Assembly (NCBI GenBank): GCA_026545225.1
Contig: CM048847.1
Location: forward strand, 1,054,001-1,118,000
Length of the DNA stretch: 64,000 nucleotides
Direction of reading: 5' to 3'
Source of the DNA: Cornus controversa
Taxonomy: Eukaryota; Streptophyta; Magnoliopsida; Cornales; Cornaceae
Every line of letters starts with the position of its first letter. Position 1 is the stretch's first letter. Of the stretch, positions 60,870 through 64,000 are shown one piece after another. A model generated the notes under the pieces. The model was not told the origin of the DNA and did not search any database. It saw nothing but the letters and a program-made list of their open reading frames with translations. The position numbers and the translations under genes were made by a program.

Positions 60870-61796
60870 ATGGTAGCAATGAAGGAATATGTGAAATTTA
60901 AGCCGCCTACCTTTGATGGCGCGCGTGATCCTCTTGTGGCTGAGAGTTGGATAGACCAAACTCACAAACTCATGGTTGCTCTTGCAATCGATGAGGATTT
61001 GAAAGTGGGGGTAGCGGCGCTTCACTTACAAGGAGAAGCTGATCGGAGGTGGCAATTCATCGGGAATGTCCACAATACCGAGACTATGGACTGGGAAACC
61101 TTTAAGGGTTTATTCTTTGACAAATTCTTTCCGACTTCGGTGAGAGACCGGATGAGGCAAGAGTTCATAGACTTGGTCCAAGGGGACTTGGATGTGATGG
61201 GGTACGAGACCAAATTCACATCATTGGCTCGTTTTGCCCCGGAGATGGTAGCTAATGAAGAGCTAAAAGTGAAAAGGTTCGTGAAGGGACTCAAAACCTC
61301 TATCAGAAAGAGGGTATCCATTTTAGGTCTAAGGGCCTACAATGAAGTGGTTGACAGAGCCTTAGTGGCTGAGGAAGATGACAGAGACACCCAAATAATA
61401 TGGGAGTCTAAACAGCAAGCGAAGAATACGGGGGCATCCTCGGGTAGTCAAGGACGGAAGAGGAATAGGGAGGGCAAGACAGGTTTCCAGGGGCAGCAAC
61501 AAGCTCGCCCGGTACCTTCATTGGCCTTGCCTTCTGGATCTTCACGATCTTCTGTGGTGTGCTATAATTGCCATCAGATTGGCCATTTCAGCAGGGAGTG
61601 CCCACAGGGACATACAGTGGCACCAGTGCCAACAGGGATAGTGGGGGAAAGGGTGTGTTTCTCTTGTAAACAACCCGGACATGTGAAAGCTAACTGCCCA
61701 CGGAGGCAGGTGATGCAGAGTGGTATAGGGACTCAGCAGAGAGCTGGGCAGACGACTACAGTTCAGTCTGGCTTCAGGGCATTACCGCCATCGTAG
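60870..61796 (+). CDS. gag: Gag (capsid and nucleocapsid) of Tekay-like element, interrupted frame
   Basis: A frame of 308 residues forms the structural core of the retrotransposon particle. Residues about 9-160 match Retrotrans_gag: FKPPTFDG, the LHLQGEADRRWQF region, FFDKFFPTSVRDRMRQEF and RFVKGLKTSIRKRV. A basic, Q/G/S-rich linker follows. Two zinc knuckles of form C-x2-C-x4-H-x4-C start at residues 231 and 263. The frame is preceded by an in-frame TAA (60867) and ends in TAG (61794-61796); protease and pol continue in exactly the same frame. In this group Gag-Pol is normally one ORF, so both stops are probably lesions. Programmed readthrough of the TAG is a less likely alternative, because the following codons do not fit the known CAR-YYA context. 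Confidence 0.85.
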   Translation: MVAMKEYVKFKPPTFDGARDPLVAESWIDQTHKLMVALAIDEDLKVGVAALHLQGEADRRWQFIGNVHNTETMDWETFKGLFFDKFFPTSVRDRMRQEFIDLVQGDLDVMGYETKFTSLARFAPEMVANEELKVKRFVKGLKTSIRKRVSILGLRAYNEVVDRALVAEEDDRDTQIIWESKQQAKNTGASSGSQGRKRNREGKTGFQGQQQARPVPSLALPSGSSRSSVVCYNCHQIGHFSRECPQGHTVAPVPTGIVGERVCFSCKQPGHVKANCPRRQVMQSGIGTQQRAGQTTTVQSGFRALPPS

Positions 61797-64000
61797 CCAG
61801 CACAGTCAGTACAGGGATCACGGGTAGCGAGGGGTCCCACGCCTGCTTCTAGTCAGCAGTCAGGGTTACAGGGGACTGGTCAGCAGTCACGGGGCCGTGT
61901 GTTCACGCTTGCTCCGACAGAGGATGTAACTGGACCGTCAGTGGTCAGAGGTATTTTCCTGGTTTCTAGCTCGTGGGCTAGGGTGTTGATAGATTCGGGT
62001 GTATCACATTCATTCATATCTGTTGCATTTGCTTGTGCCTTGGGGCTGCGGGTGTCATCACTGGAGTCACCATTGTCCATTGATACACCAGTTGGGGGTA
62101 GGGTTACCCTGGATAGAGTGTGTCGGTCTTGCGAGATCGAGGTTGCTGGGCGTCGACTAGTGTTCGACTTTGTGTTACTAGACATGACCACTTTTGATGT
62201 CATTCTAGGTATGGACTGGCTATCTACATTTAGAGCCACGATTGATTGTCTCCGTAGGAGAGTGACAGTGTGCACACCTGAGGGTGATTGCTTTTATTTT
62301 GTGGGAGAACGGGATGATTTCTATGTTCTGTCTCTGTTTGGTTCCGGTGCGAGGGATGGGGTTGGATACTTTCTAACTAGCTTGTTAGCCGAGGAGGATG
62401 AGATTGTGACTAGTGGAGGATTTCCACCGGTGGTTAGAGAGTTTGTGGATGTGTTTCCGGAGGACTTGACAGAGTTACCTCCGATGAGAGATGTTATGTT
62501 TAGCATTGATCTTGCTCCTGGTACCGCGCCTATCTCTATGGCACCGTATCGGATGGCACCGGCGGAGTTGATGGAGTTGAAAGATCAATTGCAAGAATTG
62601 TTGGATAAGGGATTTGTACGACCTAGTACATCGCCTTGGGGAGCTCCGGTCCTTTTTGCTAAAAAGAAGGATGGATCTTTACGGTTATGCATAGACTACC
62701 GTAAGTTGAACCAAGCAACGATTAAGAATAAGTATCCTTTGCCAAGGATAGATGACTTGTTTGATCAGCTTAAGGGTTCGACTTGTTTTTCGAAGATCGA
62801 CTTGAGGTCGGGGTATTACCAGTTGAGGGTAAGGGAAGAGGACATTCCGAAGACAGCTTTTTGGACTAGATATGGCCACTATGAGTTTCTAGTGATGCCG
62901 TTTGGTTTGACGAACGCACCAGCAGCGTTCATGGATTTGATGAACCGAATATTCAGGGTGTACTTGGATAGGTTTGTGGTGGTCTTCGTGGACGACATTC
63001 TTGTGTATTCTTCTTCTATGGATGAGCATGAGATCCATTTGAGGACAGTGTTACAGACATTGAGAGAGCACCGTTTGTATGCCAAATTTGAAAAATGTGA
63101 ATTTTGGCTAACGGAGGTGAGGTTCCTAGGACACGTGGTGTCGAAAGGAGGAGTATCGGTAGACCCTTCTAAGATTGAAGCGGTAATGGATTGGGAGAGG
63201 CCTAAGAACGTATTCGAGATACGTAGTTTCTTGGGATTGGCAGGATATTACCGACGTTTCGTGAAAGACTTTTCGAAGTTAGCGGCGCCGATGACCAAAC
63301 TTACTCATAAAGGAGTTAAGTTTGAGTGGAACGAGGCTTGCGAGCATTCCATTATGGAATTGAAGCGTAGATTGACTAGTGCTCCGATCTTGATTATTCC
63401 CGAGCGTGGTTTGGGTTATGTCATCTACTGTGACGCTTCACGGGATGGTTTGGGATGTGTGTTGATGCAGACCGAGAAGGTTGTTGCATATGGTTCCCGA
63501 CAGTTGAAGATCCACGAGCAGAATTACCCCACTCATGACTTGGAGTTGGCGGCGGTAATTTTTGCCTTGAAAACGTGGAGGCATTATCTCTACGGAGAGA
63601 AATTTGAGGTTTTCTCCGATCATAAGAGTTTGAAGTACCTTTTTACGCAAAAGGACTTGAATATGAGACAGAGGAGATGGGTTGAATACATGGAAGATTA
63701 CAACTTTGATCTTCAGTATCACCCGGGGAAAGCTAATGTGGTTGCCGATGCATTGAGCAGGAAATCACATGGTACTTTGGCTAGCATCGCCATTCGTGAA
63801 TGGAAGATGATGGAAGACATCTCAGAAATGGGATTGTGCTTCAGTGAGAGTGATGGACATGCCACTTTGTTCACACTCATAGCGCAACCAACTCTAGTGA
63901 GTAGGGTGGTTGAGGAGCAGAGGCATGACACAGAGTTAGAGAGCATTCGCACTCAGATTACAGGTAGCGAGGCAGTGGAGGATTGGGTTATCCATTCAGA
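61797..64000 (+). CDS. pol: Pol polyprotein of Tekay-like element: protease, reverse transcriptase, RNase H (runs off right edge)
   Basis: Open for 734 codons with no stop, in the same frame as gag. The aspartic protease has Asp-Ser-Gly at 61992-62000 ([13 protein letters not shown], with Val where Ala is usual) and the ILGMDWL region near 62202-62222. Reverse transcriptase runs from about 62440 to 63170: [28 protein letters not shown], the [12 protein letters not shown] box and the catalytic VDD at 62988-62996. RNase H has CDAS (Asp at 63432), ELAA (Glu at 63543), SDHKSL (Asp at 63618) and VADALSR (Asp at 63747), so all four catalytic acids are present. A linker follows; integrase would lie beyond the window. 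The product would copy the element's RNA into DNA in virus-like particles. It has no start codon of its own and depends on continuity with gag across the TAG at 61794. Confidence 0.93.

Larger units (their letters stand above)
57563..64000 (+). mobile_element. Tekay/Del-like Ty3/gypsy chromovirus, 5' part
   Basis: The 5' LTR (57563-60449), an initiator-Met PBS and gag-pol in the order gag, protease, reverse transcriptase, RNase H. The window ends before integrase, any chromodomain and the 3' LTR. The pol sequence ([31 protein letters not shown]) is typical of plant chromoviruses of the Tekay/Del group; the clade call is from recognition, not a tree. Two in-frame stops interrupt the polyprotein, so this copy is probably inactive. 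Confidence 0.88.

Overview
This is nuclear DNA of a land plant, most likely an angiosperm; I cannot name the species. The evidence is plant Ty3/gypsy LTR retrotransposons primed by plant-type tRNA 3' ends, several nested, around a large satellite array. I see no host gene, rRNA or tRNA gene. The composition (satellite, nested LTR elements, solo LTRs) fits pericentromeric or other constitutive heterochromatin. That placement is inference.

Layout. (1) 1-4664: minus-strand, gag-only Athila/Tat-like element. It has a 1.4-kb TGAT...ATCA LTR, a tRNA-Asp-type primer binding site (PBS) and a 612-residue Gag, with pol missing; its left end lies outside the window. (2) 4665-6504: the sense-terminal part of a minus-strand long LTR, apparently cut by element 1. 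(3) 6505-11687: 3' part of a plus-strand long LTR, a tRNA-iMet-type PBS and a non-coding interior (element E1), truncated where the satellite starts. (4) 11688-24617, 29017-34418 and 49461-57562: three blocks of one approximately 736-bp tandem satellite, about 36 monomers in total. They were one array before LTR insertions split it. (5) 24618-29016: solo LTR, minus strand, with 5-bp target duplication TTAAA. (6) 34419-37616 plus 48717-49460: a second solo LTR, minus strand, with target duplication TGTTT. It is interrupted by (7) 37617-48711: a complete, very young LARD-type non-autonomous element with two nearly identical 4.26-kb LTRs, a 2.57-kb non-coding interior and target duplication GCCAC. 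(8) 57563-64000: 5' LTR (2.9 kb), PBS and gag-pol of a Tekay/Del-like chromovirus, running off the right edge inside pol.

How the parts relate. The long-LTR non-autonomous family (E1, both solo LTRs, the LARD) appears derived from a Tekay-like element. Its interiors keep a roughly 95-bp relic of the gag-protease junction that is intact in the right-edge element, and the young LARD's LTR end, PBS and leader resemble those of that element. The right-edge family is therefore a candidate source of the proteins that mobilise it, although this copy carries two in-frame stops. The satellite has a hierarchy: a base unit of about 143 bp, a six-unit 736-bp monomer in which two units carry different internal deletions, and higher-order repeats of 2, 3 and 5 monomers.

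The most unusual signals are: a fossil PBS and old LTR end embedded inside the LARD's LTRs; a tandem array of short hairpins with compensatory arm changes shared by LTRs of two families; two unrelated insertions at the identical position of the satellite unit; and dense palindrome clusters in two element families. All comparisons were made by eye.
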